Shown piece after piece: positions 1-9,176 of a stretch of DNA of 64,000 bases; positions within the stretch are counted from its first letter, which is position 1, and every line of letters starts with the position of its first letter. This stretch comes from Pseudarthrobacter sp. NBSH8. Its GTDB lineage: Bacteria > Actinomycetota > Actinomycetes > Actinomycetales > Micrococcaceae. The notes under the pieces were generated by a model. The model was not told the origin of the DNA. It did not search any database and worked only from the letters and a program-made list of their open reading frames with translations. The translations under genes and the position numbers were made by a program. The stretch is taken from assembly GCF_014217545.1 (NCBI RefSeq), contig NZ_CP043178.1, forward strand, positions 2,480,001 through 2,544,000, in the 5' to 3' direction.

Positions 1-1008
1 CTGGTTCAGGCCGTTCTGGCCGGTGGTGGCGTCCAGAACCAGCAGAACCTCGTCAACCTCCGCCAGCTTTTCGATGACACGCTTGACCTTGCCAAGTTCG
101 TCCATCAGGCCGGTCTTGTTCTGCAAGCGGCCGGCGGTGTCGATCATAACAACGTCGACTTCCTGGTCAATGCCGGCCTTAACCGCCTCATAGGCGACGG
201 ACGCTGGGTCTGCGCCGTCGACGTCGGACTTCACGGTGGGTACACCCACACGCTGGCCCCACGTGGCCAGCTGCTCGGCGGCCGCGGCGCGGAAGGTGTC
301 CGCCGCGCCCAGCAGGACGTCCTTGTCCTCGGCAACAAGCACGCGGGCGAGCTTGCCCACGGTGGTGGTTTTGCCCACGCCGTTGACGCCGACCACCAGC
401 ACGATGGCCGGCTTGTCCGCGTGCCTGTCGGTGCGCAGTGCGCGGTCCATGGTGGGGTCCACCAGCTTGATCAGTTCCTCGCGGAGCAGAGCCTTGACCT
501 GCTCGGGTGTCCTGGTGCCGAGTATTTTCACGCGCTCCCGGAGGGCGTCGACCAGCTGCATGGTGGGTTCGGTGCCGAGGTCGGCCAGCAGGAGGGTCTC
601 CTCCACTTCATCCCAGACGTTCTCGTCGATCTTGTCGCTGGAGAGCAACGCAAGCAGGCTCTTGCCGAGGATGTTGTTCGACCGGACCAGACGCTCGCGG
701 AGCCGGGTCAGGCGGCCGGCAACGGGAAGGGGGGTCTCAACCTGGATGGTTTCCAGGCCTGCCACGTCATCAGGAACGTCGGTGACTTCAAGGTCTTCGA
801 GGTCGACGCCGGCGGGAGCGTTGCGCTCGGCCGGAACCACGGGCGCGTCCTCGAGCAGCGTTCCCCCGCCGGCGACGGGATCATTGGCGTCGCGGGTCCC
901 GGGGTACTGGGTGATGTTCTTCCGCGTCTTCAACAGGACCGGGATCAGCCCGCCAATAACCGCCAGGGCAGCAACGATGGACAGAATAATGGGGAGGATG
1001 TCATTCAC
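1..1008 (-). CDS. ftsY: Signal recognition particle receptor FtsY (3' end outside window)
   Basis: SRP-GTPase receptor that docks ribosome-nascent chain complexes carrying Ffh at the membrane. The frame stays open to base 1, so the C-terminus is missing; 336 codons are visible. It opens at a GTG (1006-1008) with VNDILPIILSIVAALAV, a hydrophobic N-terminal anchor typical of actinobacterial FtsY. A linker follows, then the NG domain: P-loop GVNGVGKTTT near residue 207, DTAGR near residue 288, and VLDATTGQNGLNQ at the window edge. It lies 55 bases downstream of smc on the same strand, a common actinobacterial order. The GTG start is inferred from the hydrophobic segment beginning right after it; no strong ribosome site was judged. 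Confidence 0.96.
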   Translation of the reverse strand, partial: MNDILPIILSIVAALAVIGGLIPVLLKTRKNITQYPGTRDANDPVAGGGTLLEDAPVVPAERNAPAGVDLEDLEVTDVPDDVAGLETIQVETPLPVAGRLTRLRERLVRSNNILGKSLLALLSSDKIDENVWDEVEETLLLADLGTEPTMQLVDALRERVKILGTRTPEQVKALLREELIKLVDPTMDRALRTDRHADKPAIVLVVGVNGVGKTTTVGKLARVLVAEDKDVLLGAADTFRAAAAEQLATWGQRVGVPTVKSDVDGADPASVAYEAVKAGIDQEVDVVMIDTAGRLQNKTGLMDELGKVKRVIEKLAEVDEVLLVLDATTGQNGLNQ

Positions 1009-1063
1009 TCCCCTAGCTTCTCACAAACGTGGCAGGGGATCGGGGCGGCCACCTGCGCGGACG

Positions 1064-4000
1064 CTATACGTCGGCCCCCAGCCGCTGGCTGATGACGGTG
1101 GACACGCCGTCGCCGCGCATGGTGACGCCGTACAGGGCATCAGCCACTTCCATGGTCCGTTTCTGGTGCGTGATCACGATCAGCTGGCTGGACTCCCGCA
1201 GCTCTTCGAAGATGGTGATGAGCCGGCCGAGGTTGGTGTCATCCAGGGCCGCTTCAACCTCGTCCATGACATAGAACGGCGAGGGGCGGGCTTTGAAGAT
1301 AGCAACCAAAAGGGCGACGGCGGTGAGGGACCGTTCTCCTCCTGACAACAGTGAGAGGCGCTTGATTTTCTTGCCGGCAGGTCGCGCTTCGACCTCGATT
1401 CCGGTGGTGAGCATGTCCGAAGGATCCGTCAGCACCAGCCGGCCTTCGCCGCCGGGAAAGAGGCGTTCAAAGACATGGACGAACTGGTCCCGGGTGTCCT
1501 CAAAGGCCTCGCTAAAGACACGCTGGACCCGATCATCCACTTCCTTGATGATGTCCAGCAGGTCCTTGCGGCTGGATTTCAGGTCCTCCAGCTGGGTGCT
1601 GAGGAACTGGTGCCGTTCCTCCAGGGCGGCGAACTCCTCGAGCGCCAGCGGGTTGACCTTGCCCAGGGCTGACAGGTCCCTTTCGGCTTTCCGGAGGCGC
1701 TTCTCCTGCTCCTCGCGGACAAAGGGCTTGCCGTCGGCGACCGGTGTGCCGTCGTCGTCCACGGGGGTCCGCAGAGCCGCCCATTTGTCGCCGCTTTCCT
1801 CTGCAGGGACGGGCACGGGAACGTCCGGGCCGAAGTCCGCCACCAGGACGTCGGGCGTAATCCCGAGTTCTTCGATGGAACGTGTTTCCAGGGCTTCAAT
1901 CCGCGCCCGCTGCTGGGCGCGGGCCAGTTCGTCCCGGTGAACCGAGTCAGTCAGTTCCGCCAGTTCGCGGGCCAGGGTGTCATTGGTTGTCCGGGTCTCC
2001 AGCAGCGCACGGTCCCGTTCTTCCCGGTTCTCTTCGGCGAGGTCGCGTTCATGCCGGGCCAGCTCAACAGACACGTCGATGAACCGGATTGCCAACTCCA
2101 CCGCAGCGGAGACAGCAGCCGCCCGTTGGGCCTGGATCCGACGGCGGCGCGCCCGTTCGGCGGCCTCTTCGCGTGCCCGGCGTTCGGTGGCCGCTGCCCG
2201 TTCCAGCGATAGAGCCCGGTTGCTCGTGGCGGTCAGCTGCTCTTCCGTGCTGCGCAGCGAGAGCCTCGCGTCCATCTCCGCAGACCTGGCCAACGACGCC
2301 GCCAAAGCGAGGGCATCACGTTGTTCGGTGGAGGGTTCCTCTTCAGCCGGCGCCTCCTGCGCCGCGGCAAGGCGCGCGGCAACGGCGGCGAGCGCCTGCT
2401 CCTCTGTCACAACATTGGCCTCCGCCCTGGCCAGCGAAGTGGCGAGCCTGTCGCTTTCACCGACGGCGCTGCGCAGGATGGAGTTGAGGTGGCCGAGCTT
2501 TTCGGCCACGGCCGCGAGCCGGGCGTCGGAATCGTGCAGGCGGTCCAGGGCAGCCTCCGTCCTTGTCCGGGCCTCGGCGCGCCGGGCCTCGGCGCCGGCC
2601 AGGGCGAACCGGTTCCGTTCCAGGTCCGCGGTGACAACGGCCAGCCGGGCCTCGGCGTCGTCCACGGCGGCCTGCACCTCGAGCAGGGACGGCGCCTTCG
2701 CCGAGCCGCCAGTCACCGTAAGGGCGGTAAACACGTCCCCGGCCCGGGTCACGGCTGTCAGGTCCGGGCGTTCGGCGACCAGCAGCCCCGCCCCATCCAG
2801 GTCTTCAACAACTGCCACCCCTGTCAGGAGCGCGGCCACCGCAAGGGCGGGCCCGCCCCCGGCGGATGCCAAGTCCACAGCCCATCGTGCGCCTGCCGGC
2901 AGGGGTTCACCCGTGCCGGAAGTTGCGTCCCGCATGGGAACAGCAGACGCCAGCAGCAGGGAGGCACGCCCCGCATCGTCGTCTTTAAGAAGTTGAACCA
3001 CGACGGCGGCCACGTCAGGATCCCGGACCACGATCGCTTCGGAGGCCCCGCCCAGCGCCGCGGCAATCGCAGCCTCATAACCCGGCTGAATAGTGAGGTT
3101 CGAGGCAAGCGCTCCCGCAACGCCGTCCAGCCCGGAGTTGAGGGCGTGCGCTGCGCCGTCTTTTCGGTTAAGGCCGAGCTGCAGCGCGTCCCGGCGGGCC
3201 ACGAGGGCGTCACGTTCGCGGACAGCTTCTCCCCCCACGGACGTCAGCTCGGCAATCTCCTGGACGACGGCGTCGAGCTCTGCGCTGGCGTCCTCGTAGT
3301 CGGCGTCGAGGCTTTCCTCCCCCTCTTCCACCCCCGCCACCTGGGTTTCCAGGGCGGTGAACTCGGACTGGGCCCGGCGGCGGCGTTCCTGTCCTGCGGC
3401 GAGTGACTCCCGCAGCCGGCCCAGCTCGGCCTGCGCGGATTCAACCCGCGATCGTGCGGCACCGACCTGTCCGGCAAGCTTCGCGAGGCCCTCGCGGCGG
3501 TCCGCTGCGGCCCGGAGGACGGCAGTCAGCCTTTTCTCCTCGGCAGACGCCTCGAGTTCGGCCGCGTTCTTCGCCGCCGTACTCGAGTCCAGCGCGCTGC
3601 GGCGGTCAAGGATGTGGCGCTCCAGCTCCATCAGCTCATCCCGGACCCGGACGGCCTGCCGTTCCAGCTGCTCAGGATCCCTGCCCGAGTACGGTTCAGC
3701 ATCAACGGCACCCAGCAGCCGGCCGCGTTCCTGCGCCAGCGAGCCAAGGGAACGAAGCCGTTCCCTGGAAGCGGAGAGCCGGTACCAGTTATCCCGGGCG
3801 GCGTTGAGCTTTGGTGTGGCCTCGGCTGCGAGCTGTTCCACGGCCGCCTGTTGCCGTCGCCCCGCCTCCAGCTGCTGCTCCACCGCCGCGCGGCGGGCCT
3901 TCAGCGCCGTTTCGTCGGCCACATCCTGCTCGAGTGAATTCTGTTGGCGGACGAGGTCGTCGGCCAACAGCCGCGCCCGTGCGTCGCGCACGTCGAACTG

Positions 4001-4654
4001 GACCCGCTGGGCGCGGCGCGCCATATCAGCCTGCTTGCCGAGTGGCGTGAGCTGGCGCCTGATCTCCCCGGTCAGGTCGCTCAGCCGCTGCAGGTTCGCC
4101 TGCATGGCTTCAAGCTTGCGGACCGTTTTTTCCTTGCGGCGGCGGTGCTTGAGGATCCCGGCCGCCTCCTCGATGAAGCCGCGGCGGTCCTCCGGCGTGG
4201 CGTGCAGGACCTTGTCCAGCTGGCCCTGGCCCACAATGACATGCATCTCCCGCCCCATACCGGAATCCGAGAGCAGCTCCTGGATATCGAGGAGGCGGCA
4301 GCTGGCACCGTTAATGGCGTATTCGGAGCCGCCGGTGCGGAAGAGAGTCCGCGAGATGGTGACCTCGCTGTACTCGATGGGCAGAGCGCCGTCGGTGTTG
4401 TCGATGGTCAGGGAGACGTGGGCCCGGCCAAGCGGCGGGCGCCCGGAGGTCCCCGCAAAAATGACATCCTCCATTTTGCCGCCGCGGAGCGTTTTGGCTC
4501 CCTGCTCCCCCATCACCCAGGAGAGGGCGTCCACCACGTTGGACTTGCCGGAGCCGTTCGGCCCCACCACTGCCGTGATGCCAGGCTCAAAATCGAAGGT
4601 TGTTGCCGATGCGAACGACTTGAACCCACGGACGGTAAGGCTTTTGAGGTGCAA
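1064..4654 (-). CDS. smc: Chromosome segregation protein SMC
   Basis: Condensin-type ATPase of 1196 residues, the usual length, which organises and segregates the chromosome with ScpA and ScpB. The N-terminal ATPase half has FKSFA and Walker A GPNGSGKS at residues 31-38. Two long Arg/Glu/Ala-rich coiled-coil arms flank a central hinge (about residues 510-660). The C-terminal half carries the ABC signature LLSGGERSL, Walker B FYVMDEVEAALDD and ITHQKRTMEVAD. It sits between mutM (141-base gap upstream) and ftsY. No irregularities seen. Confidence 0.98.
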   Translation of the reverse strand: MHLKSLTVRGFKSFASATTFDFEPGITAVVGPNGSGKSNVVDALSWVMGEQGAKTLRGGKMEDVIFAGTSGRPPLGRAHVSLTIDNTDGALPIEYSEVTISRTLFRTGGSEYAINGASCRLLDIQELLSDSGMGREMHVIVGQGQLDKVLHATPEDRRGFIEEAAGILKHRRRKEKTVRKLEAMQANLQRLSDLTGEIRRQLTPLGKQADMARRAQRVQFDVRDARARLLADDLVRQQNSLEQDVADETALKARRAAVEQQLEAGRRQQAAVEQLAAEATPKLNAARDNWYRLSASRERLRSLGSLAQERGRLLGAVDAEPYSGRDPEQLERQAVRVRDELMELERHILDRRSALDSSTAAKNAAELEASAEEKRLTAVLRAAADRREGLAKLAGQVGAARSRVESAQAELGRLRESLAAGQERRRRAQSEFTALETQVAGVEEGEESLDADYEDASAELDAVVQEIAELTSVGGEAVRERDALVARRDALQLGLNRKDGAAHALNSGLDGVAGALASNLTIQPGYEAAIAAALGGASEAIVVRDPDVAAVVVQLLKDDDAGRASLLLASAVPMRDATSGTGEPLPAGARWAVDLASAGGGPALAVAALLTGVAVVEDLDGAGLLVAERPDLTAVTRAGDVFTALTVTGGSAKAPSLLEVQAAVDDAEARLAVVTADLERNRFALAGAEARRAEARTRTEAALDRLHDSDARLAAVAEKLGHLNSILRSAVGESDRLATSLARAEANVVTEEQALAAVAARLAAAQEAPAEEEPSTEQRDALALAASLARSAEMDARLSLRSTEEQLTATSNRALSLERAAATERRAREEAAERARRRRIQAQRAAAVSAAVELAIRFIDVSVELARHERDLAEENREERDRALLETRTTNDTLARELAELTDSVHRDELARAQQRARIEALETRSIEELGITPDVLVADFGPDVPVPVPAEESGDKWAALRTPVDDDGTPVADGKPFVREEQEKRLRKAERDLSALGKVNPLALEEFAALEERHQFLSTQLEDLKSSRKDLLDIIKEVDDRVQRVFSEAFEDTRDQFVHVFERLFPGGEGRLVLTDPSDMLTTGIEVEARPAGKKIKRLSLLSGGERSLTAVALLVAIFKARPSPFYVMDEVEAALDDTNLGRLITIFEELRESSQLIVITHQKRTMEVADALYGVTMRGDGVSTVISQRLGADV

Positions 4655-4795
4655 GGTGTTTCTGGTCTCCTGAGTGGCTGAAGCGGCTGCTTTGCTGCCC
4701 CAAATCTACTGCGTTATGGCGGAAACCCGCGGATTTCCGGGTGTCTGTCCCTGCACCGGACAGCGCCCGATCATGCCCGGCAGGGCGACGGCGGC

Positions 4796-5743
4796 CTACC
4801 AGCGTCCGTTACGCGGGCGCGGCTGACAGACCGGGCAGGAGTATGAGGAACGGTTCATGAACTGCTCGCGGCGGATCGTGGAATTCATTCCGACGGCGGC
4901 ACAACGGCTGCAGGGTTTGCCTTCCCGCCCATAGGCGTTCAGGGAGCGGTCGAAATAACCAGAGGCCCCGTTGACGTTGACGTACAACGCATCGAAACTG
5001 GTGCCTCCTGCCGCCAGAGCGTCCAGCATGACCTCGCGGGAGCTGGTGATGAGCCGTTCCGCGTCGCCGTGGCGCAGCGTATCGGTGGGCCTGGCGTAGT
5101 GCAGCTTTGCCCGCCACAGGGCCTCATCGGCATAGATGTTGCCGATTCCTGAGACGAGTCCCTGGTCCAACAGCGCGCGTTTGAGGCCCGTCTTGCGCTT
5201 CCGCAGCCTGCCGTAAAAAAGCTCAAAGGAAAACGCCGGGTCCAGCGGGTCCCGGGCGATGTGGGAAGCTTCCTCAGCGATCAGCGCCACGGGAGATTCC
5301 GATTGGCCGCCAGGGCCGCCGTCGTCCGTGGGAATCATGCCGGTGACGAACAGCCCGCCGAAAATCCGCTGGTCAACAAACCTGAGTTGTTCAGGCATTC
5401 CGGCCGCGGGGCTCAGCCGCAGCCTGACCTTGAGGTGTTTCTCGTCCGGCACTTCGCCGTCCTGCAACAGGAGCTGGCCGCTCATCCCGAGGTGGGCCAT
5501 CAGGGCGACAGGCGGTGCGCCAGCGGACTCCGCAGCCTCACTCAGCGGCATCCACAGGAATTTTCCGCGGCGCACAACGTCCACAACCGTGGTGCCCTGG
5601 AGGTTGCCCCTGAAGTCATCAGGGCCCATGGCATGCCGGCGGAGGGAGCGCGGGTCCAGCACGTCTACCCCTGTGATGGTTCGGCCGCGGACCCAACTCA
5701 CCAGTCCGCGGCGGACCACTTCAACTTCAGGCAGTTCGGGCAC
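4796..5743 (-). CDS. mutM: Formamidopyrimidine-DNA glycosylase (Fpg/MutM)
   Basis: Base-excision repair enzyme that removes 8-oxoguanine and formamidopyrimidines and nicks the abasic site. At 315 residues it is slightly longer than the ~275-290 typical length. The mature N-terminus [13 protein letters not shown] supplies the catalytic Pro and Glu. The helix-two-turn-helix core includes [18 protein letters not shown], and the C-terminal zinc finger has CSRC and CPVC. A Gly/Pro-rich insertion ([13 protein letters not shown]) near residue 165 accounts for part of the extra length. It starts 8 bases after the rnc stop, so the two are probably cotranscribed, as in mycobacteria. Confidence 0.98.
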   Translation of the reverse strand: MPELPEVEVVRRGLVSWVRGRTITGVDVLDPRSLRRHAMGPDDFRGNLQGTTVVDVVRRGKFLWMPLSEAAESAGAPPVALMAHLGMSGQLLLQDGEVPDEKHLKVRLRLSPAAGMPEQLRFVDQRIFGGLFVTGMIPTDDGGPGGQSESPVALIAEEASHIARDPLDPAFSFELFYGRLRKRKTGLKRALLDQGLVSGIGNIYADEALWRAKLHYARPTDTLRHGDAERLITSSREVMLDALAAGGTSFDALYVNVNGASGYFDRSLNAYGREGKPCSRCAAVGMNSTIRREQFMNRSSYSCPVCQPRPRNGRW

Positions 5744-5751
5744 GGCTCAGC

Positions 5752-6495
5752 CTAGGCGCTGCGGGAAGACTCTGGTGACGCGCCGTCCGCTGCAGGGGCA
5801 GCGGAGGTTCCGGCGGTTCCGGAGAGCTGACGCCAGGCGTCCGCGGCAGCTTCCTGCTCCGCTTCCTTCTTCGAGTGGCCTGATCCGTTGCCGTACGGTT
5901 TGCCACCAATATTCAGGACCGCTGTGAAGGTTCGGGCGTGGTCCGGCCCCGCCCCCTCAACGGCGTAGTAGATAGTGCCCATCTGCCTGCTGGCTGCCAG
6001 TTCCTGGATGCTGGTTTTCCAGTCGGTGCCGGCGCCGAGTGCGGCAGCATCCTTCAGGAGCGGGCCAATCAGGCGCATAACCAGCTGACGGGCAGTCTCG
6101 ATGTCGTTGGACACGTAGGTGGCACCAATGAGGGCTTCCATGGTGTCCGCCAGGATGGAAGCCTTGTTCTTGCCCTCGGTGAGCTTTTCGCCCTGCCCCA
6201 GGTAGATGTAATCCCCGATGCCGAGGCTTCGGCCGATGCCGGCGAGGGCGCGCGTGCTGACCACCGCAGAGCGGCGTTTGGCAAGGTCGCCTTCCGGCAG
6301 GGTGGGGTTGTCCCGGTACAGGGCATCGGTCACGGAGAAGCCCAGGATGGAGTCGCCCAGGAATTCGAGCCGCTCGTTAGTGGGGATGCCGCCGTTTTCG
6401 TAGGCGTAGGAACGGTGTGTGAGAGCAAGACGAAGCGTCCCGGCGTCAATGGAGACACCGAGACGCTTCAGAAGCTCTTCAGTTGAAGACATCAT
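5752..6495 (-). CDS. rnc: Ribonuclease III
   Basis: Double-strand-specific endoribonuclease for rRNA and mRNA processing; 247 residues. The catalytic domain has the signature ERLEFLGDSILGFSVTD near residues 41-57, and the second acidic cluster falls in ADTMEALIGATYV. The C-terminal double-stranded RNA-binding domain runs from DWKTSIQELAAS to KKEAEQEAAADAWRQL, followed by a short Ala/Ser-rich tail. Two ATG codons open the frame (MMSS) and either could be used. It lies in a compact minus-strand run after rpmF. Confidence 0.98.
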   Translation of the reverse strand: MMSSTEELLKRLGVSIDAGTLRLALTHRSYAYENGGIPTNERLEFLGDSILGFSVTDALYRDNPTLPEGDLAKRRSAVVSTRALAGIGRSLGIGDYIYLGQGEKLTEGKNKASILADTMEALIGATYVSNDIETARQLVMRLIGPLLKDAAALGAGTDWKTSIQELAASRQMGTIYYAVEGAGPDHARTFTAVLNIGGKPYGNGSGHSKKEAEQEAAADAWRQLSGTAGTSAAPAADGASPESSRSA

Positions 6496-6513
6496 GTCAG
6501 CCCAAGCGGCCGA

Positions 6514-6717
6514 TTAGACGTCTGCGACCTTGCGGCCCTTGTACTCAAGGAACAACGCAGTGCCAGCCGAGTCGGTAACGACCTTCGCCTGGTGCGGCAG
6601 GCTGTAAGTAACCTGGCCGTTCTCTACGGTCTTCACCAGGTGGGGGGCAGTTGCCTTCCACTGGGAGCGGCGGGCGCGGGTATTCGAGCGAGACATTTTC
6701 CGCTTCGGGACAGCCAC
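6514..6717 (-). CDS. rpmF: 50S ribosomal protein L32
   Basis: Small basic protein of the large ribosomal subunit, 67 residues, starting [20 protein letters not shown], the standard L32 N-terminus. The Cys pairs of zinc-binding L32 paralogues are absent, so this is the zinc-independent form. It lies 36 bases downstream of the DUF177 gene and 18 bases upstream of rnc; the DUF177-rpmF pair is near universal in bacteria. Confidence 0.98.
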   Translation of the reverse strand: MAVPKRKMSRSNTRARRSQWKATAPHLVKTVENGQVTYSLPHQAKVVTDSAGTALFLEYKGRKVADV

Positions 6718-6753
6718 GGCTAACTCATTTCTCTCTAGAAAAACACTTACAAA

Positions 6754-7302
6754 TCAGTTTTGCCGGTCAGGCTTAGCCAAGTCAGCTAGGGCAGCCCAGC
6801 GAGGATCTACGACCTCGTGGTGGTGCCCCGGCTCGTCTTCCAGGCGTACTCCGCATTCGGAGCAAAGGCCCTGGCAGTCTTCCCGGCACACCGGCTGGAA
6901 CGGCAGCATGGTTACAACTGCGTCCCGCAACACCGGCTCAAGATCGATTAGATCGTACTCGATTCGATATTGCTCTTCTTCGTCTTCTCCGTCGGAGAAC
7001 TGAGCGCCCTCGTAGAAGAAAAGTTCTTGCACATTGACCTCAAGGTCATACGCAAGGGGATCCAGGCATCGGCCGCATTCGCCTTTTACTTCGGCGACCG
7101 CGGTTCCTGATACCAGAATTCCTTCGTGTACGGCCTCAAGCCTCAGATCCAGCTCGATGTCCGAGCCTTCCTGAACGCCAATGAGTGCCACACCAAGGTC
7201 ACTTGGTGCGGGTACATGTTCTTTCAGTGTCCGCATGCTTCCCGGGCTGCGCCCGATATCCTTGACGTCGAACGCCAAGGGCGAACTAGCATCTCGTTTA
7301 AT
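6754..7302 (-). CDS. DUF177/YceD-family protein, probable ATT or other non-standard start
   Basis: Member of the YceD/DUF177 family always paired with rpmF; linked in E. coli and plants to 23S rRNA accumulation. Two Cys pairs are visible, GECGRCL and CREDCQGLCSECG, a likely metal site. The first ordinary start is TTG at 7276-7278 (reading AFDVKDIGRSPGSM). That codon has no good ribosome site, and it would cut off the Ser-Pro-Leu that I recall in mycobacterial homologues just before the conserved Asp. Upstream the frame stays open through SPL to an ATT at 7300-7302, five bases after a perfect AGGAG (7308-7312). I give the longer form, 182 residues. The family call is sure; the start is inferred. 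Confidence 0.9.
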   Translation of the reverse strand: MKRDASSPLAFDVKDIGRSPGSMRTLKEHVPAPSDLGVALIGVQEGSDIELDLRLEAVHEGILVSGTAVAEVKGECGRCLDPLAYDLEVNVQELFFYEGAQFSDGEDEEEQYRIEYDLIDLEPVLRDAVVTMLPFQPVCREDCQGLCSECGVRLEDEPGHHHEVVDPRWAALADLAKPDRQN

Positions 7303-7402
7303 GAGAACTCCTGTTGAACATATGACCGACGTACCATCTTAGCCTGAAGAACCGCAGGGACTCAAACCAGGCGACGGACGGCCGTCGAAGTACCGGACTA
7401 GC

Positions 7403-7903
7403 CTACCCTCTTGGCGGCTGATCGGACGCAGACCCGCCCGCGAGCAACCTTTTATGTACCGACCGGGGCACATAGTCGGACACGCTGCCGCCCAGACCGG
7501 CCACTTCTTTGATCAGGGTGGATGACAAATGCAGGTAGTGCGCCTCGGCCGGCAGGAACACCGTTTCGACGCCGCTGAGCTGGCGGTTCATCGTGGCCAT
7601 CGGAAGTTCGTAGTCGAAGTCCGAGGACGAGCGGAGACCTTTGACGATCGCGGAGACCCCGCGCTGGCGGCAGTACTCGGCCAAAAGACCGTCGCCCACC
7701 GGTTCCACCACAATGCCTTTGAGGGACGCCAGGGTTTCACGCGCCATGTCCAGGCGGTCCCCCAGACTGAACATGTACTTCTTCGCATAATTGGTCGACA
7801 CCGCCACGATCACCTCATCGAAGAGGCCCGCGGCACGGGCGATGACCTCGAGATGGCCGTTGTGAATGGGGTCAAAGGATCCGGGGCAGACAGCGCGTCT
7901 CAT
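7403..7903 (-). CDS. coaD: Phosphopantetheine adenylyltransferase
   Basis: Catalyses the fourth step of coenzyme A synthesis, joining ATP and 4'-phosphopantetheine to give dephospho-CoA. It has 166 residues, the usual size. The nucleotidyltransferase motif is CPGSFDPIHNGHLEVI near residues 5-20, with the conserved Arg/Ser signature in VKGLRSSSDFDYELPMATMN. The C-terminal half has HLSSTLIKEVAGLGGSVSDYVP. It is divergent from the aminotransferase gene that begins 43 bases away and may head the minus-strand run toward smc. Confidence 0.98.
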   Translation of the reverse strand: MRRAVCPGSFDPIHNGHLEVIARAAGLFDEVIVAVSTNYAKKYMFSLGDRLDMARETLASLKGIVVEPVGDGLLAEYCRQRGVSAIVKGLRSSSDFDYELPMATMNRQLSGVETVFLPAEAHYLHLSSTLIKEVAGLGGSVSDYVPRSVHKRLLAGGSASDQPPRG

Positions 7904-7946
7904 GCACCGAACCTACCGCATGGGACTGCCGGGATACCATGACTCC

Positions 7947-9176
7947 ATGCATCCACCACGGGACCTTTCCATGCCCACAGTGCCTGCGCCGTGGCAGCGC
8001 GCCGCCTCAGGCGCCAACCTGCTGGGACCCGCCGGCCAACTTGGCGTCACCATCTTCGAGGAGATGACCACGCTGGCGGCGCAGACCGGCGCCATCAACC
8101 TCGGGCAGGGTTTTCCTGACGAGGACGGACCGCTGGAAATCAAGGCGGCCGCGATGGCCGCCATCGAAGCCGGAGCCAACCAGTACGCGCCCGGCAAGGG
8201 CATCCTGGAACTGCGTGAGGCCGTGTCCGCACACCAGGAGCGTTTCTACGGGCTGACCCCGGACCCGCAGACCGAGGTCATCATCAGCACCGGCGCCACC
8301 GAAGGGATCGCCGCAACGTTGCTGGCGTTCGTCGGCCCCGGTGATGAGGTGCTGACGTTTGAACCCTTTTATGACTCGTACGGCGCCGTAATCGGCCTGT
8401 CCGGCGCCACCCACGTCACGGCCCCGCTGCTGGCTCCGGACTTTTACCCGGACATGATGGCGCTGGAAGCGGCGTTCACCGACCGCACCAGGGTGGTGCT
8501 GTTGAATAATCCGCACAACCCCACCGGCGCCGTCTTCCCCCGGCATGTCCTGCAGCGCGTCGTCGAGCTTGCCACAAAGCATGATTGCCTCATCGTCACC
8601 GACGAGGTGTACGAGCACCTCACCTTCGGTGTCAGGCACATTCCCGTCGCCACCCTGCCGGGTGCAGCTGAGCGGACCATCACCATCTCGTCCGCAGGAA
8701 AGACCTTCTCCTTCACCGGCTGGAAGATCGGCTGGCTGACCGGCCCGGAACACCTGGTGGCGGCTGTCCGCACGGTCAAGCAGTTCCTGACCTACAGCTC
8801 CGGTACACCGTTCCAGTCGGCCATTGCGGCCGGCCTCGCACTGCCGGACGCGTTTTACCAGGGGGTTTCGGCCAGTCTCCAGAAGAAGCGGGACATCCTC
8901 AGCGAGGGCCTCCGCGCCGCAGGATTCGACGTTTACACGCCGCAAGGAACTTATTTCGTCAGCGTGGACACATCACCCCTTGGCATCAGCGACTCCGTGG
9001 ACCTGGCCCGAAGGCTACCCGGACTGGTGGGAGTGGCCGCCATCCCCGTCCCCGTCTTCTGCCACCCGGAGGGCGCGGAACGGACACGGAGCCTGCTCAG
9101 GTTCGCGTTCTGCAAGAAAGTGGCGCTCCTCGAGGAGGCCGCCGCCAGGCTGGCGACCCTCAGCGGAAAGCTCTGA
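7947..9176 (+). CDS. PLP-dependent aminotransferase, DapC-like (fold type I)
   Basis: Class I/II aminotransferase of about 409 residues. The PLP lysine lies in SSAGKTFSFTGWKIGW; other family motifs are INLGQGFPDEDGP, NNPHNPTGAVF and TDEVYEH. Overall wording is close to M. tuberculosis DapC (Rv0858c) as I remember it, which suggests N-succinyldiaminopimelate aminotransferase. Related kynurenine or methionine aminotransferases cannot be excluded. The frame is open further 5', but ATG 7947 follows a TACCAT -10-like box by six bases and avoids overlap with coaD, so a leaderless start is plausible; ATG 7971 is an alternative. Its stop overlaps the next start as TGATG. Confidence 0.92.
   Translation: MHPPRDLSMPTVPAPWQRAASGANLLGPAGQLGVTIFEEMTTLAAQTGAINLGQGFPDEDGPLEIKAAAMAAIEAGANQYAPGKGILELREAVSAHQERFYGLTPDPQTEVIISTGATEGIAATLLAFVGPGDEVLTFEPFYDSYGAVIGLSGATHVTAPLLAPDFYPDMMALEAAFTDRTRVVLLNNPHNPTGAVFPRHVLQRVVELATKHDCLIVTDEVYEHLTFGVRHIPVATLPGAAERTITISSAGKTFSFTGWKIGWLTGPEHLVAAVRTVKQFLTYSSGTPFQSAIAAGLALPDAFYQGVSASLQKKRDILSEGLRAAGFDVYTPQGTYFVSVDTSPLGISDSVDLARRLPGLVGVAAIPVPVFCHPEGAERTRSLLRFAFCKKVALLEEAAARLATLSGKL

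Noticed and set aside
3357..4673. A 438-codon plus-strand frame inside smc
   Set aside because: Antisense to the SMC ATPase head, which is certain.
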